Positions 1 through 9,731 are shown, counted from the stretch's first letter. The stretch: DNA of 64,000 nt from Desulfomonilaceae bacterium (GCA_041662605.1 JBAZSD010000004.1:124001-188000), one strand, 5' to 3'. Numbers and translations are program-made. The notes: a model not told the origin generated them from the sequence alone.

Positions 1-1086
1 GGCAGGGAAGACCTTTCCATGGCCTACACTCCAGGAGTCGGTCGTATTTCAATGGCCATAGCCAGAAATAGTGATGACGCCTACAAGTACACTATGAAGG
101 GAAACACGGTAGCAATAGTCACCGATGGATCAGCAGTGCTTGGGCTTGGAAACATTGGACCGCTTGGAGCTTTGCCTGTCATGGAGGGCAAGTCCATGAT
201 CTTCAAAGAGTTCGCGGGGATTAACGCCTTTCCCATCTGCTTGAATACTTCAGGAATTGACGAAATTGTGGCGACGGTAAAAGCGATAAGCCCAAGCTTT
301 GCAGCGATAAATCTCGAAGATATCTCGGCGCCCAGATGTTTTGAGATCGAAAGGCGGCTCACTGAAGAGCTTGATATCCCCGTGTTTCATGACGATCAAC
401 ACGGTACTTCCATCGCGGTTCTGGCGGCATTGAGAAACGCCCTGAAAAGAGTCGGCAAGCGACTGGCCGATACTCGGATAGTTGTCTCTGGAACTGGAGC
501 GGCGGGAGTCGCCTGCATCAAGACGCTGTTGGAAGCTGGGGCTAATCAAATACTCTGCTGTGACAGGGCAGGTTCATTATTCCCGGGCAGAACCCAGGGT
601 ATGAATGCGATCAAGGAAGAAATAGCCCAAATGACTAATCCCGAAGGGATCCAGTGTAATCTCAAGGAATCTCTGGTAGGGGCCGACATATTCATTGGCC
701 TGTCCGGAGGAAACCTCCTTGAGGCAAAAGACCTAGCAGTTATGACTCCCGAATCGATCGTATTCGCTCTGGCTAACCCGATACCTGAAGTAAACCCATG
801 GGAGGCTCTCGATTATGCTCACATAGTAGCTACGGGAAGAAGCGATTTCCCGAATCAGATCAATAACGCTCTTGTATTCCCAGGGATATTCAGAGGCGCA
901 TTAAATGTTCGGGCCAGGAAAATAACCAGGGAAATGAGGCTTGCAGCATCAGCGGCTATTGCCAATCTGATTCCGGAAGATGAACTGGCTGATCAAAACA
1001 TAATCCCAGGAATTTTTAATAAGGATGTTTGCCCGGCGGTCGCAGCAGCCGTAGCTGACGCAGCGGCATTTAGCGGAGGATTATGA
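1..1086 (+). CDS. NAD(P)-dependent malic enzyme, 5'-truncated by the window edge
   Basis: Malic enzyme catalyses oxidative decarboxylation of malate to pyruvate in the cytosol. The frame is open from base 1 and reads REDLS just before MAYTPGV, matching the conserved (K)DLSLAYTPGV motif of bacterial malic enzymes, so the internal ATG at 19 is not the true start and an N-terminal stretch lies outside the window. Visible motifs are the metal and substrate segment FHDDQHGTS near residue 130 and the Rossmann turn VVSGTGAAGVA near residue 160. The C-terminus looks complete, with a TGA at 1084-1086. The next gene runs convergently on the minus strand. The family assignment is firm; NAD versus NADP preference cannot be read. 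Confidence 0.93.
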   Translation, partial: GREDLSMAYTPGVGRISMAIARNSDDAYKYTMKGNTVAIVTDGSAVLGLGNIGPLGALPVMEGKSMIFKEFAGINAFPICLNTSGIDEIVATVKAISPSFAAINLEDISAPRCFEIERRLTEELDIPVFHDDQHGTSIAVLAALRNALKRVGKRLADTRIVVSGTGAAGVACIKTLLEAGANQILCCDRAGSLFPGRTQGMNAIKEEIAQMTNPEGIQCNLKESLVGADIFIGLSGGNLLEAKDLAVMTPESIVFALANPIPEVNPWEALDYAHIVATGRSDFPNQINNALVFPGIFRGALNVRARKITREMRLAASAAIANLIPEDELADQNIIPGIFNKDVCPAVAAAVADAAAFSGGL

Positions 1087-1103
1087 ATGGGCTTGGGTTG
1101 ATA

Positions 1104-2675
1104 TTAGCCGACAAGTCGCTCTGGAAATTCAATAAGGAACTCTGTTCCACCGTTAGAAAAGCATTCATCCGGCCCTGAGCAACATGAACATTTGGTAATA
1201 TCTCCAGGGCAGACGTCTCTAGACGTCGGAACGCACGAACACCTTGAAGAATTGAACGAGATCCTGTAGCCAAGTCGCTCAGAGAATATTTTGATTTTCA
1301 ACAGGTCCGCACAAGCGCCTCCTGCATTAAAACCATATGGTCTTCCTGAAGAATAAAGATCTGTTTCCTGGATCGGATAGAACCCTTCGAAGATGTTAGG
1401 TTTTTCATGTTCCGGTATACCGACACCATAATCGTGAACAGATATAATGTATCCAGCGCCCGCCCTGTGTCCTGTGACAATGATTTTCCCATAATCCGGT
1501 GTATTCTCGATCGCGTTTCTAACCACCCCGCGCAATGTGGATTGAAGTATGTGGGGTTGAATCTTCAAAATAACTGGATCAGGTTTTTCGAAAGTAATTT
1601 CTAATTTGCGGTCCTGTTTCATCATGAGACAGTAATCTCGTTCTATCTCAAACACATTATCCAGAGAAACGCCTAAAGGCTCAACTTGTGGATCTGGAAA
1701 TGTCTGATTTATCCTGTTTCTAATTATCGCTAGAGAATCAGACAGCCATGGTTTTTCTTCCTCTGTGATTTCGATTAGATCTTCAAACGTGTCAAGGAAT
1801 GTCATATAAGCCGGTTTGTTCGAGAATTCTTTGCCCTCAATGATATGACTTACCTGTTTTTCAATTATTTTCAAACGATCCAGATTTCTCTCTATCCGCT
1901 CAAACGGGAAATTCTCAGCGCTTAACCCACTGATCTCCAGTTTCCTCTTCATGATAGCCAGAGATGCCTCTATGATAGCTACAGGGGTCTTCAATTCATG
2001 AGAAAGATGGTGCAGTGTTTTGCTTTTTACACGATTCAATCTCTCCAGTTCTTTTAACGAATTTGCTAGACGTTCATAGTAAGAAGCGTTTTCCAGCGCC
2101 AGCGCCACATTGCTCGCCAAAGCCGACATCACATCCACGTCTTCCGTGTCGAATGAACCTTTGGTTTTGTTTAAGGCGTACAGAACACCCAAACGTTTCT
2201 CACGTGCCTGCAATGGGACACAGACCATGTTCCGGGTCTGGAAACCTGACTTATCTTCAACCAATCGATACAAACGGGAATCATTAGCGGCGTCATGCAC
2301 CAGAGCAGGACGTCCAGTGTCAAAAACCCATCCGCAAACTCCCTCGTTCTTTGGAATCCGAATTCTCTCACTGGCGGAAGACAAGAAACTTTGTCTATCC
2401 TGAACGATTTTCCAGTAAAAATCGTCCTTTTCCGAATCGTACAGTAGTACGCCCGCCCCCTCACAATCGATAACGTTCTGGACCTCACCAACAATTATTT
2501 GGAGCAACTGGTCAAGATCAGTTGTCGAAGCCAGAGCCTTGGACGCGTTTAGCAGCAGGTCCATACGAGCTGGAGCCAGTTTACCGCCGTTTCCAGCGAC
2601 ATCGTTTAAAAATGCTGCGGCAGGTTTCTCATCGGGGCATTCTTGAACGTCAGCCTTGTTTTCCGTTCGATTCAC
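1104..2675 (-). CDS. GAF-domain sensor histidine kinase with Cys-rich C-terminal insert
   Basis: This is a soluble 523-residue sensor kinase. A GAF domain spans about residues 45-195. The DHp helix carries the phosphorylatable His in SHELKTP near residue 226, and the ATPase domain has an N box (RNAIENT, about 387) and a G1 box (DYGVGIP, about 415). No transmembrane segment is visible, so it should sense a cytosolic signal. The unusual part is a stretch at about residues 479-505 with seven cysteines (CSC, C, CSCC, C) inserted before the last beta-strand of the ATPase domain, plus one more Cys in GGAC near 454. The usual G2 glycine box is also poorly preserved. The cysteines could bind a metal or Fe-S cluster, but that is inference. 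No response regulator is adjacent. Confidence 0.88.
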   Translation of the reverse strand: MNRTENKADVQECPDEKPAAAFLNDVAGNGGKLAPARMDLLLNASKALASTTDLDQLLQIIVGEVQNVIDCEGAGVLLYDSEKDDFYWKIVQDRQSFLSSASERIRIPKNEGVCGWVFDTGRPALVHDAANDSRLYRLVEDKSGFQTRNMVCVPLQAREKRLGVLYALNKTKGSFDTEDVDVMSALASNVALALENASYYERLANSLKELERLNRVKSKTLHHLSHELKTPVAIIEASLAIMKRKLEISGLSAENFPFERIERNLDRLKIIEKQVSHIIEGKEFSNKPAYMTFLDTFEDLIEITEEEKPWLSDSLAIIRNRINQTFPDPQVEPLGVSLDNVFEIERDYCLMMKQDRKLEITFEKPDPVILKIQPHILQSTLRGVVRNAIENTPDYGKIIVTGHRAGAGYIISVHDYGVGIPEHEKPNIFEGFYPIQETDLYSSGRPYGFNAGGACADLLKIKIFSERLGYRISFNSSRCSCVPTSRDVCPGDITKCSCCSGPDECFSNGGTEFLIEFPERLVG

Positions 2676-2807
2676 AGATGATCACTCTCCGCCAGTTCAA
2701 AAACGTTAAGATGGCCCATGTCGTGGTTGGTTTTAGGACTCAAACGGATTTTCGGGGTATGGGCCTGGAAGTCAGAAAAACTTTTTGTAGAGCTGCATCA
2801 AACTACC

Positions 2808-4766
2808 TCAATGCGGACTAACTCCCAAAGAGTCCCTTCCAGGGACCAGATTCATAGTCATTCGCTTGTGAAAAGCGTAAGCGGTGTTTGCTATTCCTTG
2901 CGAGGTAAGACCGTAGTCCGCCAGTAGCTCGTCTCTCGATCCATGCTCCACAAACTCGTCTGGAATTCCAATTCTAGTGATTTTGACATCTGACAGACCT
3001 TCATCTGACAACAACTCAAGCACAGAGCTTCCGAATCCCCCGGAGAGAACGCCCTCTTCCACTGTAATGACATGCTTTGTAGCCTTGGCCATACTGCTAA
3101 TCAACTCTCTATCCAACGGCTTGACAAATCTCGGATTTACTACAGCAGCCGAGATTCCGGAGGATTCAAGTAATTCAGCAGCTTGAATTGCCGGAGATAG
3201 CATCGAACCCAGAGCAATTATAACCAAATCCGGTCCGTCCTTCACCAGTAATCCTCTACCTACGGGAATGGTTTCCGGAAAATCTTTCAAACGCGCTCCG
3301 AGTCCTTTGGACCGAGGGTAGCGGATGGCGCAGGGGCAGTTAATTTGTATGCCGGTATATAGCATGTCGGCGAGTTCATCTTCATTGGCCGGGGCCATAA
3401 CCACAAGATTCGGAATATTTCGCATGAATGCTATATCAAAAACCCCATGGTGTGTAGGCCCGTCTTCTCCCACAATTCCAGCCCTGTCCAATGCGAAAAC
3501 GACCGGAAGATTCTGCATGCATACGTCGTGAATAATGTGGTCATACCCCCGTTGCAAAAAGGTGGAGTATATGGCGACCACAGGTTTGTATCCATCCAGG
3601 GCCAAGCCTGCCGAAAATACTATCCCATGCTGCTCCGCTATACCAACATCAAAGAACCGCTTGGGAAAAATCCGACCAAAATCCGCAAGACCAGTCCCGT
3701 ATTCCATTGCCGCCGTAATGGCTATAATTTTTGAATCCTGCTCAGCCAGCTTGACCATGGTACTACCAAACACTGTCGTAAAGCTCGGCGGACCTTCTTC
3801 TGAAGACAAAACCATACCTGAGAGAACATCGAATGGTCCAACACCGTGAAATTTACTAGGGTCTTCTTCAGCTTTGCTATAGCCTTTGCCCTTGCATGTG
3901 AGGACATGGACTAGTACAGGTTCATGGAACCGCTTTACATTGGTGAGAGTCTCGACAAGATAGCGCACGTGATGGCCATCGATCGGTCCAACATATTTGA
4001 ACCCGAGATCCTCGAACAATCTGCCAGGAGTAATAAACCCCTTTAGAGCATCCTCAAATTGCCGGGCCAAACCATAAATTGAGCGTCCCATTACTCCAGG
4101 AAGATTTTTAAGAATACTTTTGATTTCATCTCTGAATCGAGTAACAAGTTGGCCGGTCATTATCCGGTTCAAATACGCCGCCATGGCCCCCACGTTTGGC
4201 GATATAGACATTTCATTGTCATTAAGAATTATTATGAGATCTTTTTCCGCTGCGCCCGCCTGATTCAATCCTTCATAAGACACCCCGCAGTTTAGGGACC
4301 CGTCTCCTACCAGCGCTATAACTTTGTGGATATTTCCGCTCAAACACCTAGCCTGGGCAAGTCCCGCAGCGACACTAATAGCGTTGCCCGCATGGCCGGT
4401 ATCAAAGAAGTCGTAAGGACTTTCCCTCCTCTTCGGAAAACCTGCTATTCCACCTTTTGATCTTAGTGTATTAAACCTGTCACGACGGCCGGTGAGAATC
4501 TTGTAAGCGTAAGATTGGTGGCCCACATCGAAAACGATCCGGTCCAGCGGCGGGGAAAAAACCCTTAAAAGAGCTACGGTAAGCTCTACCACTCCAAGGC
4601 TGGAAGCCAAATGGCCGCCTTTCTCAGACACCGTTTGGATTATTACATTTCGTATTTCCTCGCTAAGTGTCTTGAGGCATTCAAACGGCAAAGCCTTAAT
4701 ATCTTCAGGAGATTGGATACGGCCTAAAATCGATTTTTCAAATGAAATGTTTTCTTTATCTTCCAT
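2808..4766 (-). CDS. dxs: 1-deoxy-D-xylulose-5-phosphate synthase
   Basis: DXS condenses pyruvate with glyceraldehyde-3-phosphate, using thiamine diphosphate, in the first step of the MEP isoprenoid pathway. The 652-residue length is normal. Visible features are the GGHLASSLG segment near residue 50, the ThDP and magnesium motif GDGSLNCG with its partner Asn in NDNEMSIS, and the transketolase-type pyrimidine domain with DRAGIVGEDGPTHHG. It follows ispA and xseB on the same strand, with 17 bp between ispA and dxs, so xseB-ispA-dxs is probably one operon, a common bacterial arrangement. The family call is secure. Confidence 0.97.
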   Translation of the reverse strand: MEDKENISFEKSILGRIQSPEDIKALPFECLKTLSEEIRNVIIQTVSEKGGHLASSLGVVELTVALLRVFSPPLDRIVFDVGHQSYAYKILTGRRDRFNTLRSKGGIAGFPKRRESPYDFFDTGHAGNAISVAAGLAQARCLSGNIHKVIALVGDGSLNCGVSYEGLNQAGAAEKDLIIILNDNEMSISPNVGAMAAYLNRIMTGQLVTRFRDEIKSILKNLPGVMGRSIYGLARQFEDALKGFITPGRLFEDLGFKYVGPIDGHHVRYLVETLTNVKRFHEPVLVHVLTCKGKGYSKAEEDPSKFHGVGPFDVLSGMVLSSEEGPPSFTTVFGSTMVKLAEQDSKIIAITAAMEYGTGLADFGRIFPKRFFDVGIAEQHGIVFSAGLALDGYKPVVAIYSTFLQRGYDHIIHDVCMQNLPVVFALDRAGIVGEDGPTHHGVFDIAFMRNIPNLVVMAPANEDELADMLYTGIQINCPCAIRYPRSKGLGARLKDFPETIPVGRGLLVKDGPDLVIIALGSMLSPAIQAAELLESSGISAAVVNPRFVKPLDRELISSMAKATKHVITVEEGVLSGGFGSSVLELLSDEGLSDVKITRIGIPDEFVEHGSRDELLADYGLTSQGIANTAYAFHKRMTMNLVPGRDSLGVSPH

Positions 4767-4783
4767 CTGCTGTCCGACTCGAA

Positions 4784-5713
4784 TCAGCTAACTCGCCGAC
4801 CCATATATTCTGTGAGCTGGCGCAAGGTCAAAGCTTTCGCTCCAAGCTTACCAATTAATTCTCCGGCCTCATCGAGGAGGCTCTTAATAAGATCTCTCGC
4901 TAGTTCCGACCCGTACAAAGAAGGATAGGTAGCTTTACCGCGATTCCTATCCTTTTTTACAGCTTTTCCCAGTTTCTCAGCATCTCCCTCCAGATCAAGC
5001 AAATCATCCCTGATCTGAAAGGCCAATCCCAGTTTTTCCCCGAATGCTGAAAAAATAGCTGATTCATCGTCGGTGGCTCCAGCCAGTTTAGCTCCACCAG
5101 TCAATGAAACCATTATCAGAGCGGCCGTTTTGTTCAGCATAATTTTCCGGACCGAATCCTCATCAACCATTTTGCCCTCGCATGACATGTCCATAACCTG
5201 TCCGGCTATCAAACCACCGCAGCCACATGCGTTACCTAAATCCCTGATAACCGCTATAATCCTGTGGCATGGAAATATCCTGACCAGCTCCGCGGAACTT
5301 AGTATTTCAAATGCGAGTGTCAGCAGCGCATCCCCAGCTAATATCGCTGTAGATTCACCGAAAACCTTATGGGAAGTAGGTTTGCCCCTCCTCATGTCGT
5401 CGTTGTCCATAGACGGCAGATCGTCGTGAATTAATGAGTAAGTATGGACACATTCCAAAGCCACCGCAAATGGCATGATATTAGATTTGTTTTCCCCAAG
5501 GATCTCGGCGGACGCTATAGCCAGAATCGGCCTGATACGTTTCCCTCCAGCGAAGACACTGTAACGCATTGCTTCATGCAATACATAAGGTTCGGTATGG
5601 GCGCTAGGTAAATGGTGGTCCAGAGCTATGTCCACCAATTCACGGTTTTCCAAAAGGTATTTCTGAAAAGCTTGGTTCAATGGGCTAACTCTCGCTTCGA
5701 TCAAACGGAACAC
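4784..5713 (-). CDS. ispA: Polyprenyl (farnesyl/geranylgeranyl) diphosphate synthase
   Basis: This trans-prenyltransferase extends isopentenyl diphosphate chains. The first Asp-rich motif is DDLPSMDNDDMRRG, with an intervening SM typical of bacterial FPP synthases, and the second is DDLLDLEGD near residue 235. The GGKRIRP substrate loop is near residue 55. The frame overlaps the end of xseB by 29 bp. The listed start is a GTG with no clear ribosome-binding site, and a TTG at about 5681 is a plausible later start, so the first ten residues are uncertain. It supplies chains for quinones and the undecaprenyl carrier downstream of dxs. Product chain length cannot be determined by eye. Confidence 0.94.
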   Translation of the reverse strand: MFRLIEARVSPLNQAFQKYLLENRELVDIALDHHLPSAHTEPYVLHEAMRYSVFAGGKRIRPILAIASAEILGENKSNIMPFAVALECVHTYSLIHDDLPSMDNDDMRRGKPTSHKVFGESTAILAGDALLTLAFEILSSAELVRIFPCHRIIAVIRDLGNACGCGGLIAGQVMDMSCEGKMVDEDSVRKIMLNKTAALIMVSLTGGAKLAGATDDESAIFSAFGEKLGLAFQIRDDLLDLEGDAEKLGKAVKKDRNRGKATYPSLYGSELARDLIKSLLDEAGELIGKLGAKALTLRQLTEYMGRRVS

Positions 5714-5927
5714 GATCGAGGTCAGCTAGAAGCTCTTCAACCCTTCCTTCCGAACGGCTCAATATTTCAAACAAACGGCGTGAAACCCCAACACCCTCCT
5801 CAAACAGTTTTAGACTTTGCTGTAGACCGGATCCCCCACTCTCCAGTTCTTCGACTATTGTCTTGAGTTTTTCCAGGCCAATATCAAAATTATCCGTCTC
5901 GTTAGATTCTTCTGTCTCAAATGACAT
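5685..5927 (-). CDS. xseB: Exodeoxyribonuclease VII small subunit
   Basis: XseB pairs with XseA to form exonuclease VII, which degrades single-stranded DNA. The 80-residue protein has the family pattern: FDIGLEKLKTIVEELESG, then LEQSLKLFEEGV-like residues (here LQQSLKLFEEGVGVSR), which form a helical hairpin. It lies immediately upstream of ispA, the standard xseB-ispA-dxs order. The large subunit xseA is not in the window. The start ATG at 5925-5927 gives the normal N-terminal length. Confidence 0.92.
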   Translation of the reverse strand: MSFETEESNETDNFDIGLEKLKTIVEELESGGSGLQQSLKLFEEGVGVSRRLFEILSRSEGRVEELLADLDRVPFDRSES

Positions 5928-5983
5928 ATGTTCCTCATGCGCTGGTTATGTTCCCGTTCGTTTGAAAGCAGCGCGTCTGCTTT

Positions 5984-6574
5984 TCATTTTGTCTCTTTAT
6001 CGTCACTCGCTATCAATTCGCTCAATTCACGCTTGGCGGCTACCGAGCCGGGATCAATTTTGAGCGCCTTCAAAAAATTTATCTCGGCCTGTTTCCGCCT
6101 CATGAAAAACTTCTTGTGAATAAAACCTTCGAGGTAATAACCATCTGCGAGTTTCTGCGGAGCCGTTTTGTCAGATCTCTCTCTTATTCTATTTGAAGCC
6201 TGAACGTCCTCCAAGGCTGTCTTAACATAGTAAGCAGGAAAATCCTGGTACAATCTAGCCTTAATCTTGGCCTGAGCGGCCTCGTACAGGATGTCGGCAT
6301 ACAATTCCGGCCGATTGGAACCGGAAACATCAAGTGAATCTCTAGCCTCATCAAGAAGATCTAGCGCCTCAAGATAGTAAGTTCTTTGCGCCAGGGATCG
6401 TCCTACACTAAGTAATTTGAGAACCTGAGATTCCTTGGCCGGACTAATCTGGCAAAGGCAATCACCAAGCAATAAAAAATTAATTATTACAAAAAAAAGT
6501 GCGTACAGCGCAAGCTTAGACAAGCAACCTACCAGAATTTTTTCTAGTAATAGTATAAACGTTCTTTTTATCAA
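5984..6574 (-). CDS. Membrane-anchored TPR-like protein, function unknown
   Basis: I do not recognise a named family. The 196-residue product starts with basic residues and a long hydrophobic stretch (about residues 20-40, LALYALFFVIINFLLL) that fits a signal anchor or uncleaved signal peptide. The rest is helical, with a tetratricopeptide-like repeat near the C-terminus (AEINFLKALKIDPGSVAAKREL). It is probably periplasmic. It sits 56 bp upstream of xseB on the same strand and downstream of the VWA/OmpA protein, so it may belong to an envelope unit with that gene. Function is not predictable. Confidence 0.7.
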   Translation of the reverse strand: MIKRTFILLLEKILVGCLSKLALYALFFVIINFLLLGDCLCQISPAKESQVLKLLSVGRSLAQRTYYLEALDLLDEARDSLDVSGSNRPELYADILYEAAQAKIKARLYQDFPAYYVKTALEDVQASNRIRERSDKTAPQKLADGYYLEGFIHKKFFMRRKQAEINFLKALKIDPGSVAAKRELSELIASDDKETK

Positions 6575-6668
6575 TGGGAAAATTCCAGCAAATGTTCAAA
6601 GGCTAAAGACGACAGCATCTCAACAATTAGGCCCCCAAAGAATTTCCACTTAGCCAAGTTGCTCAAAA

Positions 6669-7769
6669 TCACCGGCTAAGTTCAATTTCTACCCGTCGCC
6701 CCATACGATCATCCTGCTGATGAGGAGCCCCTAGTCCTTGCACTGACGCTCCCATTCCCTGAACAGACATTCTCGATTTGGGAATCCCGTAAACAGTTGA
6801 GAGGAATTGGCTTACCGCTTGAGCGCGCTTACGGGACACAGCCAGATTTTGTTCCGGTTTGCCACGACCGTCGGAATACCCTTTGAGAGTAACCCTGGAA
6901 TTTGGGTTCTGTCTCAACGCCAGAGCTAAAGAATCCAGAGAGGCTCTGTTCGCTGCGTTAATTCCCGGGTCTTTGGATGCCACAGAGAAGTTGTTAAAAT
7001 CAAACAATATGGGAGCAAATGACGCGGGAGCAGCCCCGGAACTGGGAGAGGCTCCAGTCGTTCCACACGGTTTCACCCAGTATTTTAACATCCAGGCGTG
7101 CCAACCTGCCGGTGAATTGAATTGGTCCGTTTTATAATATTGCCCCCGACCCTTCTGAGCGATTCCCTTCATGAAATAGGCCCCATCCTGGGCGTTTCCG
7201 ATTTGGAACGTGTGTATTTCAACATCGGGATTATTCTGACAAATTTGTTCGGCGATTCGAATAGGATCAGCTTTGCATGATTCTATTCCTCCACCAACTA
7301 CAACAATAATGCTTTTACCGTTAGCTGAGGCGATTTCGTCTCCAGCAGCCCTAAGTCCGGCTGCCAGAGAACTGGTACCATAGGACACGGACTTGGGGAA
7401 GGAATTGATAAATCTCTCCGGGTCCCACGGCTGTATTGAAAGAATACTTTCCGTGCTGGCGCATCCCATGCCAACCTTTAACCCATAATGCCTAAGACCT
7501 ATATTGAAAAAGCCATCAGCCGTTAATGGGATGGCTTTGGAGAAATAGTCCATCTGTTTTAAGAGGGTCTGATAGTGGTCCTTTTCCTTCATAAATCCGG
7601 AGGCGTCAAACAAAACGAGTATATTAGGTGTCTTGCGACAATCATCACCGAAAGACCCATCATTAAAAAGCCAGGTTGATGATACAATGACAGTGAGTAT
7701 TAGAATAAATCTACCGAGAAAACGCCGCATAGAACGCATTATTTCGCTCCTAATAGCGTCAATGGCCAC
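6669..7769 (-). CDS. Secreted von Willebrand A domain protein with C-terminal OmpA-like peptidoglycan-binding domain
   Basis: The 366-residue protein has an N-terminal signal region (about residues 10-40, basic then hydrophobic), a VWA domain from about residue 48 with the metal-binding start LVLFDASGFM (DxSxx), and a C-terminal OmpA/MotB-like domain from about residue 255. In the latter, RVTLKGYSDGRG and NLAVSRKRAQAV match the diaminopimelate-binding core. It is therefore probably periplasmic or outer-membrane associated and tethered to peptidoglycan. The domain calls are confident; the ligand bound by the VWA domain is unknown. Confidence 0.88.
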   Translation of the reverse strand: MAIDAIRSEIMRSMRRFLGRFILILTVIVSSTWLFNDGSFGDDCRKTPNILVLFDASGFMKEKDHYQTLLKQMDYFSKAIPLTADGFFNIGLRHYGLKVGMGCASTESILSIQPWDPERFINSFPKSVSYGTSSLAAGLRAAGDEIASANGKSIIVVVGGGIESCKADPIRIAEQICQNNPDVEIHTFQIGNAQDGAYFMKGIAQKGRGQYYKTDQFNSPAGWHAWMLKYWVKPCGTTGASPSSGAAPASFAPILFDFNNFSVASKDPGINAANRASLDSLALALRQNPNSRVTLKGYSDGRGKPEQNLAVSRKRAQAVSQFLSTVYGIPKSRMSVQGMGASVQGLGAPHQQDDRMGRRVEIELSR

Positions 7770-7925
7770 ATGATGGCGACCATATTCTGATTTGCTTGCA
7801 ATTAATCAGAGCATGCGACTATTGTCAAGAATTATGCCCCAATACCTAGACTCCAGTCCAATTTCCACTTTGCCGAAATATCCGGGATATGGGATATTTA
7901 TCGAATCATCTCTATCGAGCGTCTT

Positions 7926-9017
7926 ATGATTATCATCTTTCTAGATTTGATAGTGTTTATAATTTTTCTTTCGACTCTGATTTATTGTCTGGCCAGATTC
8001 TGGGAGTACTTCGAAACGGGTCCGACAAACCAGGATCGGACTGATTTCATCTGGACACAAGATGGACACCGAATAGCCGTCCATCGTTACTTCACTGGAA
8101 CAAAGACTGAGGGACAACCAGTCATTCTCTGCCATGGTCTCGCGGGAAACCGATTCATATTTGATTTGAAAAATAGTCCCTCGCTTGCTGAATTCCTGAA
8201 AACAAGGAATAGAGACGTCTGGGTGCCTGAACTCCGAGGATCGGGTTACAGTGGTCGACCGGGAATACTCCTTACTGACAGCCCCTTAAAATGGAATTTC
8301 GATGATCATCTGAATTATGACGTCAGCGCAATCATTAACCATGTCATCAAAGAAACGGGATCGAAGTCAGTGCATTGGGTCGGTCACAGTATGGGAGGGA
8401 TGCTTATTGAAGCCTATCTAGCCAGAAACCAGGGATCTCAACTTACCTCTGCCATAGCGATTGGTTCTCCGGCCGATTTTAGCGCGATGGGCGACTATCC
8501 TTTCAAGAGAATTATGGGGGCAAAACCGGCGTTAAAAATATTTCCTTTCAATCCAATGATTCCTTTGACTAAGTGCGTTTTCCTTTTTTACAAATTTTTC
8601 CCCAAGTTCCCATCAGCGTTTTTTTGCCTGGAAAATATTGACGCTGGTGTAATGAAAAAAATTGTCGCTATTGGAACTGAACTGATCTCATCGAGCGGAT
8701 TATGGCAGGACATGGCACGTTTCCTTGAAGAAGGCAAATTCGAGGACCCAGAAGGACGGCCTTACCTAAAAGGTCTTGAATCGTCGGCAACTCCGCTGCT
8801 TGCCATGTGTGGAACAAAGGATCGCGTAGCTCCCAGAGCCTCGGCTCTTTCCGTTTGCGCAACATCTAGCGCCTCATGCGTGAGAGAGAGCGCTCTGATG
8901 GGTAAGGAAAGCGGTTGTAAAAGTGACTACGGACACGTAGATCTGCTGCTGGGCGTAAGAGCGCATGAGGAGGTGTTTCCAATAATTGAGAATTGGTTGA
9001 AAAGATGGGATTCGTGA
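7926..9017 (+). CDS. Alpha/beta-hydrolase (lipase/esterase-like) with N-terminal membrane anchor
   Basis: The 363-residue protein begins with one hydrophobic segment (about residues 2-23) and continues as an alpha/beta-hydrolase. The oxyanion-hole region is CHGLAGNRF near residue 70, the nucleophile elbow is GHSMGG near 155, the acidic residue is probably the Asp in CGTKDRVAP near 300, and the catalytic His is in YGHVDLLLG near 340. The arrangement resembles lipid esterases and polyhydroxyalkanoate-synthase-like folds, but the nucleophile is Ser, not Cys. The catalytic region probably faces the cytosol or the membrane surface. It is a single gene divergent from the VWA gene; the substrate is unknown. 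Confidence 0.85.
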   Translation: MIIIFLDLIVFIIFLSTLIYCLARFWEYFETGPTNQDRTDFIWTQDGHRIAVHRYFTGTKTEGQPVILCHGLAGNRFIFDLKNSPSLAEFLKTRNRDVWVPELRGSGYSGRPGILLTDSPLKWNFDDHLNYDVSAIINHVIKETGSKSVHWVGHSMGGMLIEAYLARNQGSQLTSAIAIGSPADFSAMGDYPFKRIMGAKPALKIFPFNPMIPLTKCVFLFYKFFPKFPSAFFCLENIDAGVMKKIVAIGTELISSSGLWQDMARFLEEGKFEDPEGRPYLKGLESSATPLLAMCGTKDRVAPRASALSVCATSSASCVRESALMGKESGCKSDYGHVDLLLGVRAHEEVFPIIENWLKRWDS

Positions 9018-9093
9018 TTACTATAAACAGAATATCGTTGACTGCGAGATTGATAAAAAATGGCTATGAATATTTTCATGTTCGCTTTTTAGC

Positions 9094-9121
9094 TTGACTT
9101 ATGTAGTCAAATGTCTATATT
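9094..9121 (+). promoter_or_regulatory. Sigma-70-like promoter of the yceD-rpmF-fab operon
   Basis: TTGACT (9094-9099), a 16-bp spacer and TATATT (9116-9121) predict a start of transcription near 9128. This lies upstream of the DUF177 gene and argues against a translation start at 9094. No experimental support. Confidence 0.5.
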
Positions 9122-9168
9122 TTTTCAGTTTGTACTTGACAATGAGTCTTTCCGCCCGTGATGACAGA

Positions 9169-9714
9169 ATGAAAATTCATATTGAAGACATACCCAGGAA
9201 TGGTCTGGAAATAGAGTTCGACGGATCAAACGATGTTTTGACTGAGGCTTTGGCGTCTGTCACATTGCCTCCCGATGTGAGCGTCAATCCACGGATCACC
9301 GGCCGGGTGGAAATCAAGAGAGACTTCGACAAATTCTTAATACACGGGGATGTCGAAGCTAAAATGATGTGTAAATGTTCCAGGTGCCTTTGCCCTTATG
9401 AACAGACAATTTCTGTGAATGTTGATCTTGTTGCAACCAGCTCTTCAGATCAGGCCGATGATTATGAACAGGAATCCAAATTAGAATATAATGAAATTTT
9501 GATTGAAAACGATGAAATCGATATTGGTGAATTGATTGTCCAGGAAATTTTTCTGGACATTCCTATGAAACCATTGTGTAAAGACGATTGTCCTGGGCTT
9601 TGCCCAAAATGCGGCGCAGTCTTGGGGGCCGACGGATGCGAATGCTCCAACGGAACTGAGATTGACTCAAGGTGGGAAAAGCTCATTACATTGAAGCCAA
9701 GATTGAATAATTGA
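9169..9714 (+). CDS. yceD: YceD/DUF177 family protein, putative 23S rRNA accumulation factor
   Basis: DUF177 (YceD) proteins are linked to 23S rRNA accumulation and are almost always next to rpmF, as here. I chose the ATG at 9169 because the protein then begins MKIHIEDIPRNGL, the family N-terminus, and because a promoter lies at 9094-9121; an ATG at 9142 is the alternative. The family CxRCL-type motif is present (CKCSRCLCPY, near residue 68). The C-terminus has CKDDCPGLCPKCG, a probable zinc site, followed by another Cys pair. It is 17 bp upstream of rpmF. Confidence 0.88.
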   Translation: MKIHIEDIPRNGLEIEFDGSNDVLTEALASVTLPPDVSVNPRITGRVEIKRDFDKFLIHGDVEAKMMCKCSRCLCPYEQTISVNVDLVATSSSDQADDYEQESKLEYNEILIENDEIDIGELIVQEIFLDIPMKPLCKDDCPGLCPKCGAVLGADGCECSNGTEIDSRWEKLITLKPRLNN

Positions 9715-9731
9715 TTTGAAAAGGATCAAAA

